Below are positions 23,524 to 35,514 of a stretch of 64,000 nucleotides of DNA, one piece after another. Each line of letters begins with the position of its first letter. Position 1 is the first letter of the stretch. The translations under genes and the position numbers were made by a program. Under the pieces are notes generated by a model, which saw only the letters and a list, made by a program, of their open reading frames with translations, ran no database searches and was not told the DNA's origin. Source of the stretch: Paraconiothyrium sp. Pb-2020 (Eukaryota > Ascomycota > Dothideomycetes > Pleosporales > Didymosphaeriaceae); assembly GCA_022419385.1 (NCBI GenBank), contig JAJUBI010000001.1, positions 3,348,001 to 3,412,000 of the forward strand, given 5' to 3'.

Positions 23524-26500
23524 ATGAAGGTCGTCAACCTTGCAAATGACGCCAGAGCATTACTTCGAAGAACCTTGTCGAACTATGACGAGCAGTATGG
23601 GCTAGGCGCAATGAGCTGTGCTGCATATGATACCGCCTGGGTATCTTTAGTCACCAAGACTATCGATGGAAGCAAGAGATGGCTTTTCCCCGAGTGTTTC
23701 CAACATCTGTTGGCCACACAATCAGACGAGGGTGGTTGGGCGCTTGACTCGGGCGCCCAAATCGATGGAATACTGAACACAGCAGGTCCTCTACTAGCTC
23801 TCAAGCGCTATGCGGCAGAGCCCCTCCAAATTCAGCGCAATGGTCAACAGATCGACAGCCGGATCCGGAAGGCGACACTTTCATTGAGATCCCAGCTGGC
23901 TGCTTGGGACGTATCCACAACTAACCATGTCGGTTTTGAAATCATTGTGCCGGCCATGCTTAGTCTTCTGGAGAAGGAAGACTCATCGCTAGTCTTCGAG
24001 TTTGAAGCCAAGGCGGATTTGCTGAAGATATATGGCGCGAAGATGTCACGCTTTCGACCAGAGGCACTGTACGGGCCAAAGCGATTGACGGCACTCCACT
24101 CGTTGGAATCTTTCATCGGCAAGATAGATTTTGATAAAGTCAAGCATCATACAGTGCGAGGCTCTATGATGGGATCGCCCTCATCGACCGCAGCATATTT
24201 ATTGTATGCTTCACACTGGGACGATGAGTCCGAGGCCTATCTTCGACATGTGATCAAACTTGCTGCTGGCCAGAACAGCGGTGGTGTTCCAAGTGCCTTT
24301 CCTTCCACGCATTTCGAATGTACTTGGGTGAGTTCCGCTCTGGGGCGATCATCATCATGAAAATCTGACTTGTCGTGCGGCAGATTTTGTCAACGTTGTT
24401 CAGAGCGGGATTTACACCATATGATTTGGAGGGTGCAGAGTTAACAAAGATGACAGAGATTCTTGGCAGTTCATTCCGTAAAGAAAATGGGGCTCTCGGG
24501 TTTGGTATGATCATTTTATCAACAAGCATCCTTTCCAATACGTCAACTGATACCCATCACAGCCCCCAGCTTCGAACCCGACGTGGATGACACTGCGAAG
24601 ACCATTAGTTGTTTGACCGTACTCGGCCAATCTGTTAGCCCAGAGAGCATGATCCAAGCATTCGAAGCAGATACTCACTTCCGCACTTATGCAGGCGAGA
24701 GAGATCCCAGCTGTACAGCAAACTGCAATGCACTACTCGCGCTTCTGCATCAGCCTGACGTGTCCCTATATTCTAAACAGATCTTGAAGATCACCAAGTT
24801 TCTTTGTGATTACTGGTGGACAAGCGATGGAAAGATTGAAGACAAATGGGTATGTTGGGATGTGTGTGACAAGATACTCAAATTACGAACTAACTAGATT
24901 CCGTAGAACACCTGTCACCTATATGCATCTGTCCTCCTGGTTGAGGGTTTGGTGGATTTGCTCTTCTTGATAGAGCACAATAAGCTGCCTGGGGTGTTCA
25001 ACGAGGATGTGCAGTCTCGAGTTGCCGTTACGATCTTCCAAGCCTGTTTTCGACCATTATTGAACCAAAATACCGACGGATCGTGGAATCAATCTCTGGA
25101 GGAGACAGCCTACGCCGTCTTGATACTCGTCGAGGCTCGCCGGCTGGCCTTCTTTGACAGGCTTGAAGGACCATTGAACGACGCTATAGGTCGTGGTGTC
25201 GCCTTCATCAACTCCATCAGCGACCGGCCCCTGAACTACATATGGATAGAGAAGGTCAGTTACGCATCACCTCTCCTAAGAGATGCGTACGTACTTGCGG
25301 CGCTGAAGGCTACCGCTTCTCCACCTGCCCCCTTTGTTGGACGTAGCATCTGGCCCGAAAAATATATGACACATCTGGACAAATATGCCAAAAGTTTCCA
25401 TGAAACTCCTCTCTTTCATTCGCTCCCTTATTGGAAATTGGAGGGTTCAATGGTCGAGTCCGCCCTGTTCCTTCCACTGCTGAGAGCACAGAGACGAGCT
25501 GTGTTCCCGTTCGAGAATGCAGGAGACATCAAGTACTTCGATATGTTGCCAATATTCTGGACAAGTGCAAACAACCGCCAGCGTACCTACGCTCCTACCA
25601 CATTCTTGTATGAGTTGGCTTCACTCTCTCTCTTAATCTTCCAGCTTGATGAGTTCATGGAAGCTGTGGTGGCATCATTATTCGTTGGTCATTATGATAC
25701 CTTCCGACAGCTCATAGAAAATCTCTTCGTCGTGGAAGGCGACAAAGAGATCAAAGGGTCTGAAGGCCTAGAATTCGTCGACGTAACCAAACGTAGTAAA
25801 CTTCCCGGTAGTGGCGAGAACTGGACCTACGAGAAAGTCGTTCACTACCTGAAGAACTTCATCAATTCCCTTGAAGACCACCCCTCTGTTCGTAACGCCA
25901 GTGCTTGGGACAAGGATATGTTGCATCGAGAATTGAGACGCGCCCTTTTGGCTCACGCACGACAAGCCTCCTATAGCTCGGGCTATTACGATAAGCGAGG
26001 ATCACCGGGTCAAGGGCGAAAACATACGTCGTCCGATACCTTCTTCACCTGGGTTCGTACCACATCGGCAAACCATGTGGGCCCCACTTACGCCTTCTAC
26101 TTCGTAAGTTGCATCCTTGGTGCCTCACATACGCCTGGGCGCGGTGGTGAGGACTGCTTTCCTTCCGGGCAGGAGAAGTATCTCGCGAACGCCGTAGTGC
26201 GGCACATGGTAGCCATATGCCGCATGTACGACATTTTGGCATCTGCGGAAGGAGACAATGCCGAGGGCAGCTTAAATTGCTTTAGTTTTCCTGAGTTTGA
26301 CCAGGAGAGCTCATTGGCCGGCAGGAAGAAGGCAGTTTCTGAGGTTCTGAATTTCGAAACTAGCGGCTTCGCTAATGCGTTCGCGAGGCTTCGTCAGGCG
26401 GCGATGGATGCTGCGGTCAAGAGAAACGACAGGGAGGCAGAGAGACTCGCTAACCGACGATTGGACCTCATCGAATTCTTCGCAGACCAGGTGAACTTTT

Positions 26501-26598
26501 ATGGTCAAGTGGTACAATGCGGGATAGATCAAAACTATGGCATAGCCTTTACGAGTTTTGATAGTACCCGATGCCGTAAGAACGCCCATGCATCGTAG
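23524..26598 (+). CDS. Bifunctional diterpene cyclase (copalyl diphosphate / ent-kaurene synthase type)
   Basis: Cyclises GGPP to copalyl diphosphate (class II site) and then ionises it to a diterpene hydrocarbon (class I site). Four exons (23524-24327, 24384-24504, 24563-24849 and 24907-26598; introns 56, 58 and 57 nt) encode about 967 aa, the usual size for fungal CPS/KS. The class II DxDD motif is DVDD near residues 315-318 (FEPDVDDTAKT). The class I metal motif is DEFME near 652-656, the fungal DExxE form, and a distal NCFSFPE stands near 861. QxxDGSW-type segments (ATQSDEGGWALDSG, NTDGSWNQSLEETAYAV) are present. The start at 23524 (MKVVNLANDARALLRR) fits the family; 23479 is an in-frame alternative. 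The exact product cannot be told from sequence. Confidence 0.95.
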
Positions 26599-26823
26599 TG
26601 TGCTATATTAGCGCCTAGTAGACAGGGAGGTGCCTTTGTGGGGCGAAGCTAGTAATTAGGCCACACACTTAAGGTGCTTTTGCGCGTTACCAGCTTCTTA
26701 GTACACTTTTGAAATCGCCCATTTGTAAGAGTGACCCAATCTCTAACCAAATCTCTAATCTTAATACACGACTTAGCTTCTCCTCTTCCATACACTACAT
26801 TACGTGCAATCCTAAAAACGGCC

Positions 26824-27624
26824 CGCCCTCTGATCACTAAATCTGTCGATGGCTTCGGCCTCGAAGCAGCTCGTCAGTTTATCCACTGCAACCATGTTGT
26901 TTACCTACATACACGCGAACAAAAGCGCGCTAGCGACCCTTTTACCTCCTGTCCCGGAGTCGCAGGCGTACTCATTGCGGGCCTTTCTAACATAACGGAA
27001 ACTCGAAAACTCGCTGAAGAAGTCAACATCATCAGCGCTTTCGATGCTATAATCTAAAAAAAGTGCTCTACAGGCACTTCCGCAAACCTGCTAAATGCTA
27101 GCGTTCTAGCTATGGTGGTTGTCAACGCCCTCGTATCATATTCTTGGCCTGCCTGCTGTACCGCCTAAAGCATTTAGTATTCATACCTTCCCAACTTCAC
27201 CGCCAAGCGGACACGAGCGCGGGGAACATCTTCTGGTTCAGTCAGGGTGAGACTGGGTTCCAAGATTTGCCAGAATATTGCGATTCAAAGCTGCATGTTA
27301 TGCTTCTTGCGCATTTTCTAGCCAGGAGATGGAAGGAGACTTCTATGCAATCGGTACATCCTGGTTGGCTCGCAACAAAGGTCGGAGGAGAAGGCGCACT
27401 GGATGAGCTCTAAGGCGGCATGGTGACGTAATTATGACCAGCGTTTGACCGCCAAATTTTCTGAACCACAATTACTACTCGGGGAGCTGCTTGTAGCGTC
27501 GAACGATGCAAAATTGCAGGAGAAGGTCGTGAAGGCGCGCAGAGAGGCCAGTGATCTAATTCTTTCAGCGGGCCAATCGACATCCGGGCATCTACTCGAG
27601 CGCTTCGCAACCGGATTACAATAA
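26824..27624 (+). pseudogene. Decayed short-chain dehydrogenase/reductase
   Basis: Remains of a Rossmann-fold SDR of the retinol-dehydrogenase-like kind. Recognisable parts are DGFGLEAARQFI (glycine loop, with the first glycine region damaged), IAGLSNITETRKLAEEVN, the active-site YCDSK (YxxxK) with its following helix, SVHPGWLATKVGG, and a C-terminal LLLGELLVASNDAKL segment ending at TAA 27622. These pieces lie in different frames with stops between them, for example the TAA at 27055 and the TAA at 27412. The gene is therefore non-functional as sequenced. It lies 225 bp downstream of the CPS/KS and was probably a tailoring gene of the same cluster. Confidence 0.75.
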
Positions 27625-28106
27625 TATTATCGAATGAGCGTCATGGTGTAGCCGCTAGGCCTCCGAAGGTTAGAAATTAACACTTGTGATGTGAATCGCG
27701 CGTACGACTAGGCCCTGAGAAGCTCCTATCACGTGCCTGGAGCACAGGCCAGTCGATACTTCCTATATAACTGAACTTAGGAGCTTATCTCCCTTGTTCA
27801 GTGATAATACATTAGATCACCCTGAGTAGCCTGCTACGCTCCCTCCAACAACACTTGTATCAAATACAATATTATACAAATGTAGTCCATATCATCCCAC
27901 GCATTGATAAGTTGTGGACCGAAAATTGTCGGTGGAGGAAATGGTGAAAGCTCTTTGTTCGGTCTTAGGGTGAGAGTCTGTTGGCCTTGTTCATTGCTTA
28001 TCAATGAGTTCGCGTCGGACCGAATGCTATCAAGACGCCGCTCGAGGTTATAGAGTACCCCACGTCACCCTTCCCTCAAATTCTTCTTATTGCTCACTTC
28101 ACAATC
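27625..28106. other. intergenic region
   Basis: No gene seen. It probably includes the old promoter of the downstream NmrA-like pseudogene. Confidence 0.35.
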
Positions 28107-29114
28107 ATGTCAGCTATGAAAAATGTTCTCATTATTGGTGTGAGTTTCTTTGACCGAAACATCCATGGTATTTCCAACGACTGTGCTCTGAAATTCTAGA
28201 TAGGCAAGCGGCAACCTCGGACAGTCTGTATGCTCTGCTTGATACCATGCAATTCAACGTCACCGTAGTGTCTCGGCCGGAATCGAAGACGACTTTCCCT
28301 TCCGCAGTCAATGTTATCAGGTCAGACTACTCTCTCGAGTCGTTTAAGTCTGCATTCAAAGGCCCAGATGCTGTTGTGTCCACTGTTGGGAATGATGCCT
28401 TTGAGCAATAGTAGAAGATTGTTGAGGTAGCAATTAGAGCTGGTGTAAAGAGGTTCATTCGCTCCCAATTTGGCATCGATACCACCCGGGCTGACGTCCA
28501 GGCACGCCTCCCAATGGTTATGACTTCTAAAAGGAATCTGTCGAGCTGCTTCAGAGCAAAGAAAAGGAGGGCCTAAGCTGGACAGCTATCAGTTCAGGAG
28601 CATCCTTGGATTGGGTAAGTTCTGATACTATCGGGCGCTGGGATGTTTGAATTTGTTGACACAGCAAATTCAGGGCATCAAGTACGGCTTTCTGGACTTC
28701 GACCTTAGCTCGAAGACAGCCACTCTTTGGGACAAGGACGATACCTACTTTACCGCAACCACCCTTGTGCAAGTTGGGCTTGCTGTTGCTCGCGTGCTGC
28801 AGAAGCCAGCTGAAACTGCCAACCGTTTTGTGTACGTCTCTTCTGTGCGCACATCTCAGAAAGAAATCCTTGAAGTCATTGAGAAGGTCATGGGCCAGAA
28901 ATGGAATGTGACAAATGTGAATACTGCTGCGAAGATGGAAGAACTTCGGGGCAAACTAAATGCAGGTGACTATAGCGTTATCTTCCCGTTGGTCGCTGCG
29001 GCTATCATCGCGCTCTCGTTGGGTGATGTGACTGAATCAGGATTAAATAATGATCTTCTTGGTCTGAAGGAAGAGAACTTGGAAGATGTCGTACGGCATA
29101 TCACGAAGCAATGA
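28107..29114 (+). pseudogene. Decayed NmrA/isoflavone-reductase-like NAD(P)-binding protein
   Basis: The N-terminus MSAMKNVLIIG and an intron (GTGAGT...TTCTAG) start a classic NmrA-like reductase: NVTVVSRPESKTTFP, SAFKGPDAVVSTVGNDAFEQ, VAIRAGVKRFIRSQFGID. It ends with KYGFLDFDLSSKTATLWDK, a long CipA/PCBER-like C-terminus and the stop at 29112. Damage seen: two adjacent stops (TAGTAG) after AFEQ, consistent with C-to-T changes of CAG; a frame change near 28230 between GNLGQS and LLDTMQF; and another near 28530 before the ELLQSKEKEGLSW segment. A second family intron precedes GIKYGF. It is probably a former tailoring reductase of the diterpene cluster. Confidence 0.75.
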
Positions 29115-29681
29115 TGCAGTCTACTCGTTACAATTTCGTTAGATGCCACTTTGGAAGAATAACTGGATGGTTCGAAGGGGGTGGTAGACAGTCCGCAACG
29201 CAGGATTGGTTACGTTCTACTCAATCCTAGCATCTGCTCACGAGACTTATCTCAGTACATCAAATGCGGTGTCGCCAACATCAAACCACTCGCCAAGCTT
29301 ACTACTGCCAAGCTTACTACTATGGGGATGCCCACATCGGTCAAATTAGCGGCGGCCTGACTTAGGTCGAAAGCCATTAACTACGTCAAGCCCACCGCCG
29401 CATCCATGTGGTGGTTACATTTTAAAATTGACTGAAGACAATACATTCCCATAACGCGATGGAGTATGGCTTTAGTAGATACTTAGCATGGCGGAGTCCT
29501 TGTCGTGTCCTACATAATCGGTTGTTTTTTCATGTGCTCAGTCTAAAGCGCATTGGTAAGCGGGCGATAATATCTTTCAACTCGTTCGGATCGCCGCTAT
29601 CTGCGAAATGTAAAACCCTCGTAGCTCCTGGGGTTTCATTATCTACCATCAACTCCAACAAACGAACTATGCTCTGCCGTA
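29115..29681. other. intergenic region with 15-bp tandem repeat
   Basis: No gene. Two exact adjacent copies of GCCAAGCTTACTACT lie at 29292-29306 and 29307-29321. Confidence 0.5.
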
Positions 29682-30957
29682 ATGAGGGCTCTAGTACTCA
29701 ACGCGAGTACCAAATCGGTGACCGTTCAGAAAACACCTGACCCGAAGCCGGGACCGAAGGAGATCCTCGTCTGTGTGCGTGCCGTAGCACAAAATCATGT
29801 TGACTACATGAACTCCACCAAACCGCTGGCCGCCCAAGAGAAGCTTATGGTTGGATCTGACTTTTCCGGAGACGTGACTCAGATTGGCACATATTTGGAG
29901 CATATTGATGACCCCCGGGTCAGGGTTGGAGCACGCGTATCTGGCTTTCTGCAAGGAGGTCAGTGACTAAGGGGACCCTCGGCCGAAATAGGCCATATAT
30001 TGGCACTGATTCGAGCAACCACACTGACATTGTGCCGGTAGCCAGCCCTGTCAATGAACGCCCTGGGGCATTTGCAGAGTATCTTGTCGTCGAGTTTGAT
30101 CCGACCTGGCTCATCCCAACAGTGTTTCCTTCGAAGAGGCTGCTAGTGTCAGCTTATGCGCAGTCACTGCTGCTCAGACTGTGTTTGAGCGACTAGGATT
30201 ACCAAGTCCTTTCTGGGAATACGGGAGCCTCGACAACGAAATTAGCCCCATTACATTGTTCATATACGGTGCATCATCCTCTGTAGGCTTTCACACGGCG
30301 CAAATTGTCAAGCTTGCAAGGAAGGTGTCTGGGAAAGAGATCCGACTTATTGGCGCCGCTAACCGCTCAAAGCATGCGTTATTGTACAATGCGCCATATT
30401 CATATGATGTCTTAGTCGGTTATCGCGATCCTCAGTGGCAAGAGACAGTTCGCAAAGCGGCGGAGGAGAGGGTGTACAATATGCCATAGACTCTATCTCC
30501 CAGGGCGCTACAGTCAACCAAACCGATAATGTTGTCAGACCTGGCGGAAAGCTTGCAATCTGTCGGGCTCCAGCTGCCGGGGGATTCGACTTCGACAAGC
30601 TCAGGACAAAACCGATCTTTGGTGCCGTTTGGGAAGCTCTTAGTGTTGATATTAAATATCACGGCGGTAAGCATCTATTAGTTTTCTCATGCCATTTTTC
30701 GTATTAATGAAAGCACAGGTATAACTATTCCGACAAGTGTAAGAGCAAGAAGCTTTTGCTGCCGCATTTTACAAGGATCTTAGCATCGGAGCTGGACAAA
30801 ATCAAGTTATACTCAAACCAAACCCTATTTGCATCATGCCATGAGACTTGAGAATATTCCTGTAGATGGATTCGCACTTTTTGGTGAGGGGGCAAAGGAA
30901 TACAAAGACTATTGCAGTCCCGCTAGTGGAGAAAAGATTATCTATACGGTTGACTGA
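29682..30957 (+). pseudogene. Decayed MDR-family (trans-enoyl-reductase-like) oxidoreductase
   Basis: Medium-chain dehydrogenase/reductase of the zinc-less enoyl-reductase kind often found in fungal clusters. The GroES-like N-terminus (MRALVLNASTKSVTV, VGSDFSGDVTQIG, RVGARVSGFLQGG) is followed by an intron, PVNERPGAFAEYLVVEFDP, the nucleotide-binding TLFIYGASSSVGFHTAQIVKLA, and QYAIDSISQGATVN. A C-terminal LENIPVDGFALFGEGAKEYK segment ends near 30957. Lesions include a one-base deletion near 30127 that moves the frame before SLCAVTAAQT, a frame change near 30430, and stops in the last 250 bp. It completes a row of three decayed tailoring genes. Confidence 0.75.
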
Positions 30958-33240
30958 TATCTCCATGAAGGAAGGTTCGTCTCAGTCCTGCTCTCCTTGG
31001 TTGTATATCCTTTGACCAGACCTATGACTAATTCGAAAATCGGAAATATCAGATAAGCATGTTCAGGCCTCAATCAAATCTCTTAAAAGACTTCGGAACA
31101 AGGATGTGCAGGGTTGTTGTTAGTCACGCGATGGTTAGCATAGGGTCCATTACCATAGAGGGCATTGGTTGCCAAAGTCTCAAGATGGTAAATCCGACAG
31201 AAGCTCAGACTCGTTTTATAGGAATGTCTATTATGCGTTACGGCCACGATCCGCATCATCCCCATAGACCCTTTCCGCATGTTCGAGTTCTCTTAGATCC
31301 TCTTTGCAAAGAAATGGTCTGAGGAAACACTTTTTCTGGGTTTGTACTACGGTATACCTAGCTATCATTGAATCGGATCCTTTGGTTAATATACGGTGTG
31401 ACCTTGACGGTACCAACAAGGCCATTGTCCACGAGAGGTAATGTGGATCCGTAAAGGACTCAACCGTATTGCTTTGACAGGACGCTTGCTGCAATCAGCC
31501 ACCGTAGCCATTTGAGCCGCCCTAAGCGTTCTATCGGAAGATTATGTCGCGGACGAGAAGGTATTATAACACCGCGGGATTGGGTGTCATGTTCAGGATT
31601 TGTGCTACACGCCATGAATTAAACGCTCGACGAGGAAGCTACCATTTTATGCTTAAATGAGGACATACGTACGTACAACATCACTAAAAAATAAAGAACC
31701 CGTGTACCCTGGACCTCGCGTAGGTGGCGACTTTGTAGCCATGAGGTCGCTGAGATCAATACAGGCAAATGCAGTCTCTTGAGGTAACCATATCGTAGTA
31801 GTATCAAGAAGTCTGGTATTCATTTATTCTACACTTAGCAGCTTGACGGCCGCACTCTCGTGGTTTCAGCGGTGAGCAATGCTCGCACTAAGTCACATGA
31901 CTGAGCTACTAGGTAAGCGAACGGGTTCCGAACTGATCCTATTACTTGGCAACGCGCTGGATGGTTCCCAAAGTGCTATACTATCTACAATCTGTGGCCT
32001 GCTACTGGCTTGGAGAACATTTGATTGCTTTAGACGGGACATTACAGCTCGAACAACTGCAACCACCCTTGCGCTAGAAGCTCATTCGTCAACTGGTTAG
32101 CGGGCGACAGCAGCTTCTCGCACTTCCGGATTTCTGACTGGTACAGAACATGTAGCCGAATGGGCTATAAGCAGAGCATAACAGGCAGCTTAGCAGAGAC
32201 CTGTATTCATTATGCATCAGTTATTCGATCTCATGCCGCGAGAGACTGCCTAATGGTGTGTAGCAAAGGCACTATATCGTTCATACGTTTTAGGTTCCTG
32301 AGGATAGTTAGGCAGAAATCGGGCACCATGCGTTTATGATGACCTGGTGGGGGTAGCAAGACAGTCGAACAATTTGCCAGCAGTAGATGGGCAAAGGCTC
32401 AGCCAGGCAAGCCTTCCTGTTCTGGTCGCAATGCCTGCAGCGCAGAGGTTCTTGTAATGCGGCCTTGCGAAGCGAATATGACATGGGAACAACTACTCCT
32501 TGGAGATTCATTACAAAACGATCTGTCAATACTGGCCTTTGTCTGTGCCCAGCTGTGGTCTTCGCTGTGCTACCATCACAATTCCAGCAAATACTCGAAG
32601 GCTTCAAGAACAAGAGCAAACAGATCACAGTAAGCTAAATACACGGGATCGTGTGTCACATTACGCACAGACAGAAACGGAGAAGACTTAGGCACAAGAA
32701 AAGTACGACATTGTCACGTTTACGATATCTGACCTTGGTAGACTTTTCACGACGAAATGGAAACACTGCTTAAAGGTTTTGTGACCATTTTTCCGCGGCG
32801 GAGCCAAAGGCACAACAAGTAGGGTCGTGTGGCAAGCACTCAATTACTCCTGGGGTCAAGAAGCGGAAAAGATTCGAAACACCCAAGGAGAAGATTACTT
32901 CTGGCAATGTGGCCGGGTACATATAAGAAGAGAGAACGGCTAAGTGTGCAGCGGATACGGATTCCGATCTTGAAAAGTCTGATCCAAAGCTTGCCAGAAA
33001 CCATGCATGATCTCTCTTTTGTTATGAAAGACTATATCCAGGGACATATTTTCTCCTCTAGAGCAAGCAAATGAACTAGCGGAGTATAGTAACCGTCAGT
33101 CACGCCAAACTTAATATGAGGTTGATTCTTATTACTTCGGCTGTTATAACGAAAGAAGTACAGCAAGCACGCGAGAGGTTTGGTGCTCCATTCCTGAGCG
33201 TGCAATGCGAACGAGATACTTGATCACGTCAGATGCTCAT
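30958..33240. other. 2.3 kb region without intact gene
   Basis: No intact gene. The minus-strand frame 32308-32628 contains CRHCDQNRKAC, which fits the first half of a Zn2Cys6 cluster (C-x2-C-x6-C), but the second half is degenerate, so a relic regulator is possible. The rest shows nothing recognisable and separates the diterpene cluster from the dynamin gene. Confidence 0.35.
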
Positions 33241-35514
33241 CTAGTCCCGCAGCTCACCTAGGCTTTCTTCCAATACTTGCTTGAGACCTTGTAACTCAAC
33301 GCGACGCGTGCGAACCTGAACGGTCTCCGATGCAATTTTCGCTGCATCTTCGTCTGAGAGCTGGCTGACACGGACCGGGTCGAAAACCTTCATCAAGCCG
33401 GCTAAGAGATGGCGCTCGATTACTTGGCGGCAAACGTTGTCCACAAACGTTTTCATCGCGACCTGTGTATGTCAGCCTGTTCGTTGGCAGCTCGCGTACC
33501 CAATATACCTTGTAGTAAGCATCTAGGGCAGCTAAAGATTCGGCACAAGCCTGCTGGGTCATGTCCACAATGATTCGAGTTTTCAGGGATGTAGACACCC
33601 TCCGGAGATCGAGGGACGTGTTGCTGACATGGAATTTGCCACTCCAATCGTCCTTGATCGCACGATCCATCGAATCCTGTAGCTTCTCTCGCGCGGTATC
33701 CTCACGAGCTTTTTGAATATTGTCCGTGTAATAGTGATTATACGTAGTAGGCTGCGCTTGTTCGTCTGATACAAGTTTATGTAATTCGTGCCTCGCGTTT
33801 TCGAAGTCGGTGTCTAAACTTCGCTGAATGCGATGATGAATACTGCTGCGAACCTGGTCATCAGTGATCACGTGCATAAGGATGGCACGCACGAATCGAC
33901 TGATGAGAGAGACGATTGTATGTAAATGTTTACTTGCAATCTCATTCCATCGACTGGATTGTTCATGAAAGAGCTCAGATAGTAACACGTGGTTGTAATT
34001 TCCAGGGAGTTCGCGGCCTCGGGTATGGTGATATGTCTAGCCACGGATTAGTGCATATACTTCATGTTGTGATGTGATATACGCACCATCTCAACCCATT
34101 TGAGCATTTCTTTTCCAGTAACTAGAAGCTGACCTTCTGCCGTGGAAGGTGTGGACCCCTGGGATTCATCTGAGTCCGTCGATCCTGCAGAGACCTCATC
34201 GGCAATTCGATCGTCACAACTGATTTTTCTTTTGGCGGCATATTTCCGCATGTAAGCCGCGAAGCTCTCATTCTCCATGTGGACTTTTGCTCTCAGTCTA
34301 GAGGCGCCGTACGTCTCCGAAAAGAAAGCAGCATCGCGACCGCCATAGTTGCCGTCCAAGGCGGCTTTAGTGAGGTTGTAAATATCCATGCCGGTGTGCG
34401 TCAAGAACATACGGATTTGTGCAACGGATGACCGCTCCGGCCCAATCTGTGCTAGCTGCCGTTCCGTCTCCAACAGTAACGCCTGAACCTCCTTTCGGAC
34501 CTTTGGTAGCTCCCCCTCGATGTGGCTGTCGAGTAACTCTTGCAGGAAATAACGTAACTGTTCGATGCCAATTTTACTTTTGTCAAGGTTCTGTTCACTC
34601 CATGGGCTGGAATTGAAGAAGTGCGCTTCTTGGTCAACTCTTTCTGCCCAGCTTATACCTTCCAATAATTGAAGTGGTGATGGGTTCTTCAAGAGGAAAA
34701 ATCCTAATCTAAGCTTGGTCCGATTCATGTTCTTTGCCAGGCTTGCTACTCTGGTTTCAGTACCCTTGTTGATCAGGTCGGGTTTCGTGATGATTCCGAC
34801 AGTCCGCTCCCCGGCTTTGTCGAATTTCCATGCTCGTTGAATGATGCCTTGGGTTTCTATGTCGCTGTTGGCCTGAACGACAGCAAGGATGATGGTTCGG
34901 GAGCTCTCTAGATATCCGTCCACAAGATCTTCCACGATCGGCATATCCTGGGGGTTTTCAGAAACAGAGATCAGTCCGGGCAAATCTACCACGGTAAGAT
35001 GAAGTCCAGTATTACCAACAACTTCGAGGCGAAGGACATCAGCAGCAAAAGCAGGATAACTCGAGTCTGCGTCTGCAGAACTGCCTTGTACCCCCATCAA
35101 CACGGACGCATCCTGAATAACGGCCGGTAGGTCTTCGAAACTCTTCAGCTGCCGCTCAAAGGATTCCATTCGGAATCGTTCCTCTTCCGATCGCATCTTG
35201 GAAGGGAGAAGCTTAGCAGTTATTTGATTATGGCCGGGTTGGTGTCGAAGTATAATTTCGGTAGCGAACCTTGTGCACATACCATCCGCTCGTGGGAAAG
35301 GTATACCGGTTATTCCCTCAAGGACCGAACTCTTTCCTGCGGATTGATCCCCACAGACGGCAATTTGCGGGAGAGAGATATAATCGCCCACGCCCTTCGC
35401 TCTAACCCGATCGATTTGGTTCAGTCGCTTGGAGGACCTGATGGTTTGGAGAGCAGCCAAACTGCCCATACCTGGGTCGCTGAGCGTTACCCATTCTTCC
35501 TTTGGTGATTCCAT
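33241..35514 (-). CDS. Dynamin-like GTPase
   Basis: Large GTPase of the dynamin/Mx-like family expanded in filamentous fungi, expected to remodel membranes. Three exons (35514-34087, 34036-33509 and 33462-33241; introns 50 and 46 nt) join in phase and give about 725 aa. The P-loop is GDQSAGKSS near residues 55-63, with the switch region PFPRADGMCTRFATEI. DLPG lies near 177-180 and TKPD near 243-246. The stalk carries RGRELPGNYNHVLLSELFHEQ across the first intron. The C-terminal GED-like part is MKTFVDNVCRQVIERHLLAGL with VRTRRVELQGLKQVL. Vps1/Dnm1 core enzymes look different, so this is the accessory fungal clade with unknown specific role. There is no sign that it belongs to either cluster. 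Confidence 0.9.

Noticed and set aside
33241..35514. Dynamin-like gene as a self-resistance or transport gene of the diterpene cluster
   Set aside because: Separated by more than 2 kb of relic sequence; dynamin-like genes of this clade are scattered in fungal genomes without link to clusters.
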